This document shows, one piece after another, positions 1 to 6,493 of a stretch of 7,428 bases of DNA. Numbering within the stretch: position 1 is the first letter of the stretch; each line of letters opens with the position of its first letter. Under the pieces are notes generated by a model. It was not told where the DNA came from, searched no databases, and saw nothing but the letters and a program-made list of their open reading frames with translations. A program made the translations under genes and the position numbers. This stretch comes from Opitutales bacterium (lineage in GTDB: Bacteria > Verrucomicrobiota > Verrucomicrobiia > Opitutales > T3Sed10-336), in NCBI GenBank assembly GCA_007132315.1, contig SLOW01000257.1:1-7428 (forward strand). Direction: 5' to 3'.

Positions 1-338
1 ACGCCATGGTTTTTGCCCTCAGTGCCGGAATCCCGGCCGTTGGCCTCTATGCCAGCCCGTATTACGAACAAAAGTTCAAGGGCCTGGCGGAGTGCTTCGG
101 GACCGGCGCCCGGACGCTGAACCTGACGCAGGCGGACGCTGCGAAAGAACTCCACGCCCTGGCGGAACAGGCTTACGCCACTGCCGACGACCTCCGGCCG
201 GGCCTGCTCGCGGCGGCCCGGGAACAGATCGCCCGGGGAGAAACTCTCTACCGCGAAGTCGCGACCCGCTTCCTTCAAACTTCCCGCACATCGCCATGCC
301 CGGTCCTCACGGAGCGGCCTATGGGAGAAAGCCGATAG
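1..338 (+). CDS. Polysaccharide pyruvyl transferase-like protein, C-terminal fragment
   Basis: The frame is open at the left edge (codons begin at base 3) and stops at TAG 336-338, so only about the last 111 residues are seen. The ATG at base 6 is internal, not a start. The visible part begins A-M-V-F-A-L-S-A-G-I-P-A-V-G-L-Y, then a SPYYEQKFKGL stretch. This matches the end of polysaccharide pyruvyl transferases (CsaB/WcaK type), where a segment with small residues and GIP/GVP is followed by a Tyr/Lys-rich K-F-x-G-L motif. These enzymes transfer pyruvate from phosphoenolpyruvate to a sugar in an extracellular or cell-wall glycan. The rest is a charged helical tail rich in Ala, Arg and Glu. 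The following glycosyltransferase genes fit this role. The family call rests on a short stretch; another GT-B-fold transferase is possible. Confidence 0.66.
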   Translation, partial: AMVFALSAGIPAVGLYASPYYEQKFKGLAECFGTGARTLNLTQADAAKELHALAEQAYATADDLRPGLLAAAREQIARGETLYREVATRFLQTSRTSPCPVLTERPMGESR

Positions 339-435
339 CGGTGCAAATCCTTTCGGAACGATTCCTCCGACTGAATCCGTTGTTGGCAGGAAATGCCATT
401 CAACCGCCATTGTACCGATCCTTCCGTTGTTTCGC

Positions 436-1473
436 ATGACCGACAGACCGAAAATCAGCATCATTGTCCCGGTTTACAACTCCGAGGCGTTCCTGGAGCG
501 GTGCTTCGGCTCCATTCTGGACCAAAGCTACGACAACGTCGAGTTGATCGTGGTCAACGACCGGTCTCCCGACGACAGCAACCGGATTATCGAGGCACAC
601 GCCCGTTCGGACCCGCGCGTCGTCCCGGTCGAACACGAAACGAATCGGGGACTGCACGTCTCCCGAATGACCGGGTTTCGCCAGGCGACCGGAGATTACA
701 TCGGCTACGTCGATTCCGACGACTGGGTACCGGCCAACACCTTTGAAACCGCGCTCAACCTTCTCTCGGATCATGAGGCGGATTTCGTCCGCTTCAACTT
801 TCGACTGGTCGATTCCGACGGCAATCCCCTCCCGGATAATTTCAGATCTCCGACGGAACGGAACGCGTTCGCCAGTGGCATCGATTACCTCGAAATGAAG
901 TTTTACCCCAGCATGTGGTCGTACCTGCACGCCCGTCAGCTTTGGGAAAAGGCCCTTCCATTCTTCCCCGAGGAACGATTCATCGGGGAAGACAACCTGA
1001 CGTCGTTTATCCTGGCTTTTTTCGCCGGCAAGTGTGTCTCCACGCCGGAACGCCTGTATTATTACGCGACCAACCCGGCCTCCCTGATGCGGGAAGGCTC
1101 GGTCGCCAATGTCCGGACTCAGATCGACGACCGTCACCGCATTCTCGTCCTGTTGGACGCGTTTCTCAAAAAGCACGGCGATCGGGCGCGGCCCGCTTAC
1201 GCACGCCTGGTCCACGACAATTTCGGCCTGATCATAGACCAAATGCTCCCTCGCCTCGCTCCCGAAGAGAAAGCCCAGGCGGCACTCCACCTGCTCGAAA
1301 AATTCGGTCCCCTTATTCAGGCACAAGGTTACGCCGGCGTGACTCGGTATCAACAGACGCGGCAAGCGCTCGATACCCTGCAAAGTTCCCTCTCCTGGCG
1401 GCTTCTCGAACCAGTCCGGAGAGGAAAACGTTTCTTACAAGATTCCTACCAAAAACGCACCGCATCACTTTAG
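436..1473 (+). CDS. GT2 family glycosyltransferase (tandem copy A1)
   Basis: A 345-residue GT-A-fold inverting glycosyltransferase, predicted to transfer a sugar from a nucleotide donor to a growing surface glycan in the cytoplasm. Residues 7-15 read ISIIVPVYN, the family's first strand. N41-D42 lies in the nucleotide-binding loop and D93-S94-D95-D96-W97 is the metal-binding DxD motif. E185-D186 in GEDNLTSF is the likely catalytic-base region. Residues 190-310 are helical. The end carries S317-S318-L319-S320-W321-R322-L323 followed by P326-V327-R328, a tail seen in many polysaccharide glycosyltransferases. I chose ATG 436 over the in-frame TTG at 427 because it places the first strand at the usual distance; neither has a Shine-Dalgarno site. 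The next gene starts 47 bases after the stop and is a paralogue, so the two are probably co-transcribed. Donor and acceptor cannot be inferred. There is no membrane segment. Confidence 0.93.
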   Translation: MTDRPKISIIVPVYNSEAFLERCFGSILDQSYDNVELIVVNDRSPDDSNRIIEAHARSDPRVVPVEHETNRGLHVSRMTGFRQATGDYIGYVDSDDWVPANTFETALNLLSDHEADFVRFNFRLVDSDGNPLPDNFRSPTERNAFASGIDYLEMKFYPSMWSYLHARQLWEKALPFFPEERFIGEDNLTSFILAFFAGKCVSTPERLYYYATNPASLMREGSVANVRTQIDDRHRILVLLDAFLKKHGDRARPAYARLVHDNFGLIIDQMLPRLAPEEKAQAALHLLEKFGPLIQAQGYAGVTRYQQTRQALDTLQSSLSWRLLEPVRRGKRFLQDSYQKRTASL

Positions 1474-1520
1474 CCAGGACCAACCTTTTCGGCCGAAGAC
1501 GATCGCAACCGTCATCACCC

Positions 1521-2549
1521 GTGGACAAAGCGCCAACGATCAGTATCCTCGTACCCGTTTATAACGCGGCTCCCTTTTTGGAGCGCTGTCTGAACTCACT
1601 CCTAGGGCAGTCGCTGGCCGAAATCGAAGTTGTCGCGGTTGACGACGGATCCGAAGACGCCAGTCCTGCGATCCTGAGGCGCTACGCAGAAGCCGACAAA
1701 CGAGTCAAGGTCGTCACCCATCCGGACAACCAGGGAACCCACCGCACCCGGTTGGACGGATTCCGCAACGCCTCCGGCCGCTACATCGGTTACGCGGATC
1801 CCGACGACTGGGTCGAGCCGGAAACCTTCGCCACCGCCCTCCGGCTCCTGGAGCAACACCAAGCCGACACGCTTCGCTTCAGCTATCGCCGCATCGACCC
1901 GGACGGCAACGACCTGCCCCGCACACCGGGCGAGCCGGTTAAGACGGAGGTTTATTCGTCCGGCCGCGAGTACCTGCGACGCCAATTCCACTCCACCATG
2001 TGGTCGCACCTCCACAAGCGCGAGTTGTGGGAAACCGCACTACCCTTTTTTCCCGACGTCGAACTCAGTTACGCCGAGGACAATCTCACCTCATTTGTCC
2101 TGGCCTACCTCTCCCGGCGTTTCGTCTGCGTCCCCGATGCGCTGTACTGTTATTACATTCACCCGGCGTCGGCCATGCAGATCGGCACTCTGGACAACTG
2201 TATCCGCCAGATCAATTACCGCCGGCTCGTGATCGACCTGCTCCACACCTTTCTGGAAGCCAAGAACGATGTCGCTTTTCTGCCTTACCGAAAGGTCGTG
2301 ATCGCCAACTACAACTGCATTCTGGGCCGCCTTCTGCCGCGGCTGCAAGAAGCCGACCGCGCCAAAGCTTCCGTGCATTTTCTCGACCGCTTTGGTGAAT
2401 TGATTTCGGAACACGCCGACCAAGTCGTAAACGAACTGCAACAAACCCAGGGCGGCCTCAACGCCCTGTACAATTCAGTCTGGTGGAAAATCACCTCGCC
2501 GCCCCGCAACGGTATCGCATTTCTCAAGAAAAGCTTCGCCCGCCAGTAG
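1521..2549 (+). CDS. GT2 family glycosyltransferase (tandem copy A2)
   Basis: A 342-residue GT2 enzyme that aligns with the preceding gene along its full length. Residues 7-15 are ISILVPVYN, D41-D42-G43-S44 is the nucleotide-binding loop, D93-P94-D95-D96-W97 the DxD motif and E186-D187 (AEDNLTSF) the base region. From residue 6 to 48, 23 of 43 positions match copy A1 without gaps. The C-terminal tail (N318 to R329, with W321-W322 and P327-P328-R329) corresponds to the Trp-containing tail of A1. The start is GTG 1521. The frame stays open back to base 915, but that stretch lies inside the coding sequence of A1 and does not resemble any protein part, and the family's first strand begins directly after the GTG. 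No Shine-Dalgarno site precedes it. It probably adds a neighbouring sugar in the same glycan; specificity is unknown. Confidence 0.92.
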   Translation: MDKAPTISILVPVYNAAPFLERCLNSLLGQSLAEIEVVAVDDGSEDASPAILRRYAEADKRVKVVTHPDNQGTHRTRLDGFRNASGRYIGYADPDDWVEPETFATALRLLEQHQADTLRFSYRRIDPDGNDLPRTPGEPVKTEVYSSGREYLRRQFHSTMWSHLHKRELWETALPFFPDVELSYAEDNLTSFVLAYLSRRFVCVPDALYCYYIHPASAMQIGTLDNCIRQINYRRLVIDLLHTFLEAKNDVAFLPYRKVVIANYNCILGRLLPRLQEADRAKASVHFLDRFGELISEHADQVVNELQQTQGGLNALYNSVWWKITSPPRNGIAFLKKSFARQ

Positions 2550-2584
2550 CCCGCCACCATCGCGCAAAAGGCAACACACCAGAA

Positions 2585-2845
2585 ATCAGCGAAGACCAGC
2601 GGTACCCTCCAAATCGCCTTTGCTCTGTTTCTCTCAAACCGCTTATCCGCGTTCATTTTCGCTAATGACTAAGAGTAAGGCATTCCTCAGAGCATATAAG
2701 CTATCAGCGTCGATTAGCGAAGATCAGCGGTACCCTCCAAATCGCCTTTGCTCTGTTTCTCTCAAACCGCTTATCCGCGCTCATTTTCGCTAATGACTAA
2801 GAGTCAGGCATTCCTCAGAGCATAAGCTATCAGCGAAGATCAGCG
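2585..2845. repeat. Tandem intergenic repeat, 128-bp period, two copies plus truncated third
   Basis: The 345-base gap 2550-2894 is mostly filled by this element. GGTACCCTCC occurs at 2601 and again at 2729, and about 110 bases after each copy are nearly identical, including the words TCGCCTTTGCTCTG, CCGCTTATCCGCG and GGCATTCCTCAGAGCAT. Seen differences are single substitutions plus a TA missing from the second copy. A third start (GAAGATCAGCG, 2835-2845) lies 116 bases after the second and then diverges. Each unit has imperfect inverted arms: 2585-2603 against 2637-2666, and 2713-2731 against 2765-2794, sharing ATTAGCGAA and AGCGGT. Short reading frames across it are not convincing. I infer a non-coding repeat of the palindromic, dispersed kind; no transposase or target duplication is visible. 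Confidence 0.9.
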
Positions 2846-2894
2846 ATTTCCCTCCAGCTTCCTTACCTTATTTGCCACTTTCCAAGCAATTCCA

Positions 2895-3905
2895 ATGCCC
2901 AAATTTCCGTATCCGGTTTACTTCTACGTTCCTGAATGGACTTACGCCCGCTACGACGGGGACACCCGGCCGGCGAGCGGAGACGAGCCGTGGCCGGGAT
3001 TCACCATCGGCATTCATATCTGGACGACCAAGACGGCGCTTTACTTCACGTCTGTCCCGAACGTCCACCTGACCTCCACCCTGCCCGATCACGGCGTCAT
3101 CATCGCACACAACGACGCCGGATTGCGCGGTCACCCGAATCCAGACCGGGTCTTTTTTATCAACGTGGTCGCCGACCGCGAAGCCAAAGCGGAAGCCGAC
3201 CTGAACATCGTCCAGAATCAGGTCAGTCTGACCGCGCCCAACAGCCTTTTCATTCCGCACTGGACCCAGCACGGCATCACGCCCCGCGCCCCCGAGCGGG
3301 GAGAAGAGCTCAAGACATTATCCTACAAAGGAAATCCGCAAAACCTGGATTCCCGTTTTCTGTCGGAATCATTCCGGACCGAGCTCAAGAATCTGGGCAT
3401 CGACTTCCTGGTAGAAACCGATCCGGCCACCTGGAGCGATTATTCCTATGTGGACGCTTTCCTGGCCGTGCGTCCCGGCGACGTGGATCTCAACACCAAA
3501 CCCGCGACAAAACTTCAGAACTGCTGGGAGGCCGGCGTGATTCCCCTGCTCGGCTCCGAGCCCGCGTACGAGGAACTGCGCCAGGGAGAATACGATTTCC
3601 TGCTGACGCCGGATCCTTCCGACGTGATCTACGCTCTGCGCCGCCTGCGCGAGAATCCGGCCGAAATCGGCCGGTTCCTGACCGCCGGACGGCAACGCAG
3701 GGCCGCGTTCAACGACGATACCATCCTCGCCGCCTGGCGGGACATGCTCGAGAGGCACGCGTTTCCCGGTCTGGCGCTAAAGCGGCACGGCTCACCGGTA
3801 CACCAGGCATGGCTGTACCACCGCTACCCGGCCCGCCTCATGGCCCACAACGCGATCTCCCACGTTCGAATCAAAGCGGGCGCCTGGAAACGCCGTTTTC
3901 TGTAA
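2895..3905 (+). CDS. Putative GT-B-like glycosyltransferase, 336 residues
   Basis: The C-terminal half resembles the nucleotide-sugar-binding domain of GT-B glycosyltransferases. K202-P203-A204-T205-K206-L207 is followed by NCWEAGVIPLLGSEPAYEEL, the usual pattern of a Lys-containing loop, an A-G-V/I-P strand and a downstream Glu. After that come a DPSDVIYALRRL helix and a closing helix containing W-R-D-M-L. The N-terminal half (YFYVPEW, then INVVADREAKAEADLNIVQN and FIPHWTQHGITPR) would form the acceptor domain and does not match the common GT4 pattern. No signal peptide or membrane segment is seen, so it should act in the cytoplasm. ATG 2895 directly precedes the first strand; there is no Shine-Dalgarno site. 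The repeat block upstream separates it from the GT2 pair, and 126 AT-rich bases follow before the next start. It probably adds a sugar in the same glycan pathway; linkage and substrate are unknown. Confidence 0.72.
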   Translation: MPKFPYPVYFYVPEWTYARYDGDTRPASGDEPWPGFTIGIHIWTTKTALYFTSVPNVHLTSTLPDHGVIIAHNDAGLRGHPNPDRVFFINVVADREAKAEADLNIVQNQVSLTAPNSLFIPHWTQHGITPRAPERGEELKTLSYKGNPQNLDSRFLSESFRTELKNLGIDFLVETDPATWSDYSYVDAFLAVRPGDVDLNTKPATKLQNCWEAGVIPLLGSEPAYEELRQGEYDFLLTPDPSDVIYALRRLRENPAEIGRFLTAGRQRRAAFNDDTILAAWRDMLERHAFPGLALKRHGSPVHQAWLYHRYPARLMAHNAISHVRIKAGAWKRRFL

Positions 3906-4031
3906 TTTGGAAAAACATCTATCTTATGTTTGCGATTCTGCAGAATAGGCATGGATGTCCTGACAATTGAAAAATCACGCATCTCGTATTCAATCTTTCA
4001 TGCTTATTTTAATATTGAAACCTTGGTAACA

Positions 4032-5006
4032 ATGGATCCGATCATCACTTGGATTCTCCCGGTCAAGAACGGAATGCCCTTCCTGCCGGAAACGCTCCGG
4101 TCGCTGACGGAACAAACTGAAAACCGAACATTCGTGATCGCTTGGGACAACGGGTCCACTGATGGAACGATCAAAACTCTCAGAGAATGGATCCCGTCGC
4201 AGCTTCCCGGCCAAGTCGTCGCCGACCGTCCAAGCCAATTTCTCAGCCAATCACTTCGAGACGCAGTCGAGCTCGCGCAAACCCCCTACTGCGCACGAAT
4301 CGATGCCGACGACATCTGCCACCCCGAACGACTGGCAATACAAATCGAATGGTTGGAAAAGCATCCGGAGGTAGCCCTCATCGGGAGTCAGGTTGAATTC
4401 ATAGATGAAAACGGAAAGCGAATCTCTGAAACGAACGATCTTGCCGAATCCTTCTCAGACATTATCGACGATTTCTTGTTTCGCTGCCCGATCTGCCATC
4501 CCACTTGGCTTTTTCGCAGAGATGAGATCATCGCAGCGGGCAACTACCGTAATTTGGGATTTCACAAATTCCAGGACAATGAGCTGTTAATGCGTCTGGT
4601 CGTCAACGGACACCGTATCCAAAATCTGCCTGAGCCTCTCATCCGTTACCGCGTTCACCGCAACAGCATCACTCAGCAGACTCGAAATTCGAGCGAAGCC
4701 CAGAGCAACCGAAACAAATTGATGGTTCAATACGCTCAGTCACTGTTTGGGATTGAGCCCTCGCGGTTGGGAGTGCTTCTGGACAACGAATCTTCGTTAA
4801 GCATTTCTGACGCGTGGGGAATTGCTCGAGGACTCTCTCGTTTCGATTCTCTGCAACCCACCAAGAGGCTGCGTTCGCCGCGGTTTCAAAGGGGGTTAGG
4901 TTCGCTGCTCGATCAGGACGACCATCTACGGCAATTTGTCATGGCGGCGATAAGGGCCGATTGGCCTGTCGCTCGAAACCGTCTTCGTCGCAGTTTCACC
5001 GGTTGA
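4032..5006 (+). CDS. GT2 family glycosyltransferase (tandem copy B1)
   Basis: A 324-residue GT-A-type glycosyltransferase of the WcaA-like subgroup. Residues 6-14 read TWILPVKNG, D39-N40-G41-S42 forms the nucleotide loop and D91-A92-D93-D94 the metal-binding motif in ARIDADDICHPERL. C152-P153-I154-C155-H156-P157-T158-W159 is followed by FRR, then Q181-D182 where most relatives have Glu-Asp. The frame is open from an ATG at 3930, but the 34 residues so added are unlike the family, so I chose ATG 4032, which matches the start of the neighbouring paralogue. Upstream DNA 3906-4031 is AT-rich and might hold a promoter, though no clear pair of boxes stands out. By sampled counts this gene is more AT-rich than its paralogue (28 of 60 G+C at 4681-4740 against 35 of 60 at 5581-5640). 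Substrate unknown. Confidence 0.92.
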   Translation: MDPIITWILPVKNGMPFLPETLRSLTEQTENRTFVIAWDNGSTDGTIKTLREWIPSQLPGQVVADRPSQFLSQSLRDAVELAQTPYCARIDADDICHPERLAIQIEWLEKHPEVALIGSQVEFIDENGKRISETNDLAESFSDIIDDFLFRCPICHPTWLFRRDEIIAAGNYRNLGFHKFQDNELLMRLVVNGHRIQNLPEPLIRYRVHRNSITQQTRNSSEAQSNRNKLMVQYAQSLFGIEPSRLGVLLDNESSLSISDAWGIARGLSRFDSLQPTKRLRSPRFQRGLGSLLDQDDHLRQFVMAAIRADWPVARNRLRRSFTG

Positions 5007-5067
5007 GCCCGAATGCCTTGACCTCGAACTTCCATCCGGTAAGTACTATCCTCACCCTTCTGTTCAA

Positions 5068-6057
5068 ATGAATAAAGTCACTTGGATTATGCCGGTACGC
5101 AACGGCATGCCGTACCTGCCCGAGACCCTGGCTTCGATCGAAGTCCAAACGGGGGTTCCGGCTCGCATACTGGTCTGGGACAACGGTTCCACCGACGGAA
5201 CAATCGAGGAACTCCAGCGTTGGATTCCGTCGCGGATCCCGGGCCGTGTGGTGGTCGATCGCCCCCAGGCCACGCTGGCGGAGTCCCTCGACCTTCTGGT
5301 ACGGGAAGCAGATACGGAATACTGCGCCCGCATTGATGCCGACGATATTTGTCTCCCGGGACGGCTGGAAACACAGGTGGCGTTCCTGGATGCCAACCCG
5401 TCCACCAGCCTGGTGGGCGGGCAAGTGGAGTACATCGATCCGGAAGGCGAAACCGGTCCATTTCAGCAGCCCCTGCCGACACGCGGGAAGGAAATTCTTC
5501 CCGGACTGCTTCATGGCTGCCCGATTTGTCACCCCACCTGGGTATTTCGCCGGGAGGACATTTTGGAAGTCGGAAACTACAACCAGCAGACGCCCGAACG
5601 CGAAGACGTCGATCTGTTGATCCGGCTCGTCGTTCACGAAAAAAAGGTCTCCGCTCTTTCCGAACGGGTTTTGCGCTACCGCGTACACCCGAACAGTTTT
5701 ACCCAGACCAATCTGCGCAACGACCACTACGCCCTTGTCCCCGTTCAGTCGCTGGCTCTTCACGCCGAAACGTTTCTGGGACTTCACCCGCGGGACGTCA
5801 CAACGACACTCGCGGATAAACAGGGCTTCAAGCTGTTACAGTACCGAAGAATCCTGAAGGCCCTCAACAAACGTCTCCCCGCATCGGAAAGACTCTCTCT
5901 ATGTTCCGTGCCGTTTCTACGCGCGATGCACTCCCTTTGCGGAAACAAACGACCTGCCCGCGCGGCTACCCTGAAAGCCGTGCTCGCCGGACGCAAAGGT
6001 GAATGGGATGTCTGTCGCAATCAAGCGAAAATGGCGGTGAAGCACACCTTCACTTAA
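5068..6057 (+). CDS. GT2 family glycosyltransferase (tandem copy B2)
   Basis: A 329-residue GT2 enzyme and close paralogue of the gene just upstream; 15 of the 20 residues in the first strand and helix (from T5) are identical. D38-N39-G40-S41 is the nucleotide loop, D90-A91-D92-D93 the metal-binding motif, C151-P152-I153-C154-H155-P156-T157-W158 the shared Cys-rich segment and E179-D180 the likely base region. L-R-Y-R-V-H-P-N-S-F follows, as in WcaA-like enzymes. The C-terminal third is Arg/Lys-rich and has no membrane segment. ATG 5068 follows a pyrimidine-rich stretch without a Shine-Dalgarno site and lies 61 bases after the previous stop, so shared transcription is likely. It is the last gene of the glycan block; the long gap after it probably ends the unit. 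Donor and acceptor cannot be told. Confidence 0.93.
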   Translation: MNKVTWIMPVRNGMPYLPETLASIEVQTGVPARILVWDNGSTDGTIEELQRWIPSRIPGRVVVDRPQATLAESLDLLVREADTEYCARIDADDICLPGRLETQVAFLDANPSTSLVGGQVEYIDPEGETGPFQQPLPTRGKEILPGLLHGCPICHPTWVFRREDILEVGNYNQQTPEREDVDLLIRLVVHEKKVSALSERVLRYRVHPNSFTQTNLRNDHYALVPVQSLALHAETFLGLHPRDVTTTLADKQGFKLLQYRRILKALNKRLPASERLSLCSVPFLRAMHSLCGNKRPARAATLKAVLAGRKGEWDVCRNQAKMAVKHTFT

Positions 6058-6060
6058 ATG

Positions 6061-6102
6061 CCGACAAACCACTGCTGTCCAGTCAAGTCGGATTTATAAT
6101 TT
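6061..6102 (+). terminator. Weak possible terminator after the glycosyltransferase block
   Basis: CCGAC 6061-6065 can pair with GTCGG 6087-6091, enclosing ACTG 6071-6074 and CAGT 6080-6083 with a five-base loop. An A/T-rich run (ATTTATAATTTT) follows. The internal loops are large and the T run is interrupted, so this is a guess supported mainly by its position three bases after a stop codon. Confidence 0.25.
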
Positions 6103-6103
6103 T

Positions 6104-6133
6104 ATAACAATCTGATTTTAAAATGGATATAAT
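6104..6133 (+). promoter_or_regulatory. Putative sigma-70-type promoter for the Tat/GMC pair
   Basis: A perfect TATAAT lies at 6128-6133 in a local AT-rich stretch. An ATAACA at 6104-6109 (four of six matches to TTGACA) sits 18 bases upstream. A start near 6140 would give a leader of about 350 bases before the Tat-signal gene, beginning just before a set of dyads. AT-richness alone can create such boxes, so support is modest. Confidence 0.4.
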
Positions 6134-6141
6134 CCGAGTGA

Positions 6142-6216
6142 GGTGTGACGCATTTCGATCCCGGACGTCCTGAGCGGGTCGAGGTTGCACACCCGAGTCT
6201 CAATTGAAGACTCGGG
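6142..6216 (+). promoter_or_regulatory. Dyad-rich leader segment with a perfect 9-bp hairpin
   Basis: GGTGTG 6142-6147 can pair with CACACC 6188-6193, enclosing a smaller stem CCCG 6160-6163 / CGGG 6175-6178 that overlaps the palindrome GGACGTCC (6163-6170). A perfect hairpin follows: CCCGAGTCT 6192-6200 with AGACTCGGG 6208-6216 and a seven-base loop. The outer stem and this hairpin share bases 6192-6193, so they partly compete. No T run follows, so a simple terminator is unlikely. It may be a structured 5' leader or a DNA-level palindromic repeat; I recognise no known riboswitch. Confidence 0.4.
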
Positions 6217-6323
6217 CCCATGAATCAAGAACGGCTCGCTTTCAGGCAGGTCATCGACTTTCTTCACCGGGAACAATTTCGGAGATGTGTGTGATGCCGT
6301 TTACTTTGGCTCTGGATTTTTTA

Positions 6324-6434
6324 ACCGCAGATTACGGGGACGAAGCGGAGCGTAGATGGCGGAGCAATACGCAGAATAAGGGAAGACCCAAAACGGATCA
6401 CCAATTTAGCTTCGATTTGCGCAGATTAGCGGTT
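6324..6434. repeat. AGCGG/CGCAGATTA-type dispersed intergenic repeat
   Basis: The segment is bounded by AACCGC (6324-6329) and its complement GCGGTT (6429-6434). It contains CGCAGATTA at 6327-6335 and 6420-6428 and a one-mismatch copy CGCAGAATA at 6370-6378. The vocabulary (GATTAGCG, AGCGGT) is shared with the tandem repeat at 2585-2845. The frame open across it (6204-6470) gives a low-complexity product and is not counted as a gene. With the leader before it and the AATTC words after it, this fills the 436-base gap 6058-6493. Confidence 0.6.
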
Positions 6435-6458
6435 CCACCTGACTTTGCCGTTTTAACT

Positions 6459-6490
6459 CATAATCCTTAATTCATAATTCCCAATTCCCC
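6459..6490. repeat. Short AT-rich AATTC repeats just before a start codon
   Basis: CATAATCC, TTAATTC, ATAATTC and CAATTC follow each other immediately before ATG 6494, so the place where a ribosome binding site would be expected is filled by short direct repeats without any purine-rich run. Confidence 0.5.
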
Positions 6491-6493
6491 TCA

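Noticed and set aside
383..416. Promoter before the first GT2 gene (TTGGCA)
   Set aside because: No -10-like box lies at 16-18 bases from it.
400..1383. Long open frame of 327 codons on the - strand
   Set aside because: It lies wholly antisense to a clear GT2 gene, shows no family motif, and such mirror frames are common in GC-rich coding DNA.
915..1520. Upstream in-frame extension of the second GT2 gene
   Set aside because: The added stretch overlaps the coding sequence of the first GT2 gene in another frame, is Arg/Pro-rich without a fold pattern, and the family start is reached at GTG 1521.
2483..2665. 60-codon frame at the repeat block
   Set aside because: It overlaps the end of copy A2 and then runs into repeat DNA, with no protein pattern.
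2585..2845. CRISPR array
   Set aside because: The period is 128 bases with almost complete identity across the unit; there are no short repeats separated by unique spacers and no cas gene.
2936..3970. Overlapping 344-codon + strand frame
   Set aside because: It is an out-of-frame shadow of the GT-B-like gene at 2895-3905, rich in Arg, Pro and His with no recognisable domain.
3960..4015. Promoter upstream of copy B1
   Set aside because: CTGACA, TTGAAA and TAATAT occur in an AT-rich stretch, but no pair has acceptable spacing together with good matches.
5018..5049. Promoter between the pair-B genes (TTGACC and TACTAT)
   Set aside because: The boxes are 20 bases apart, outside the usual range, and the second has only four of six matches.
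4996..5787. 263-codon - strand frame
   Set aside because: It is antisense to copy B2, whose GT2 motifs are unambiguous, and shows no motif of its own.
6204..6470. 88-codon + strand frame in the long gap
   Set aside because: It crosses the hairpin arm and the AGCGG-type repeat; its product is low-complexity and typical of repeat-derived spurious proteins.
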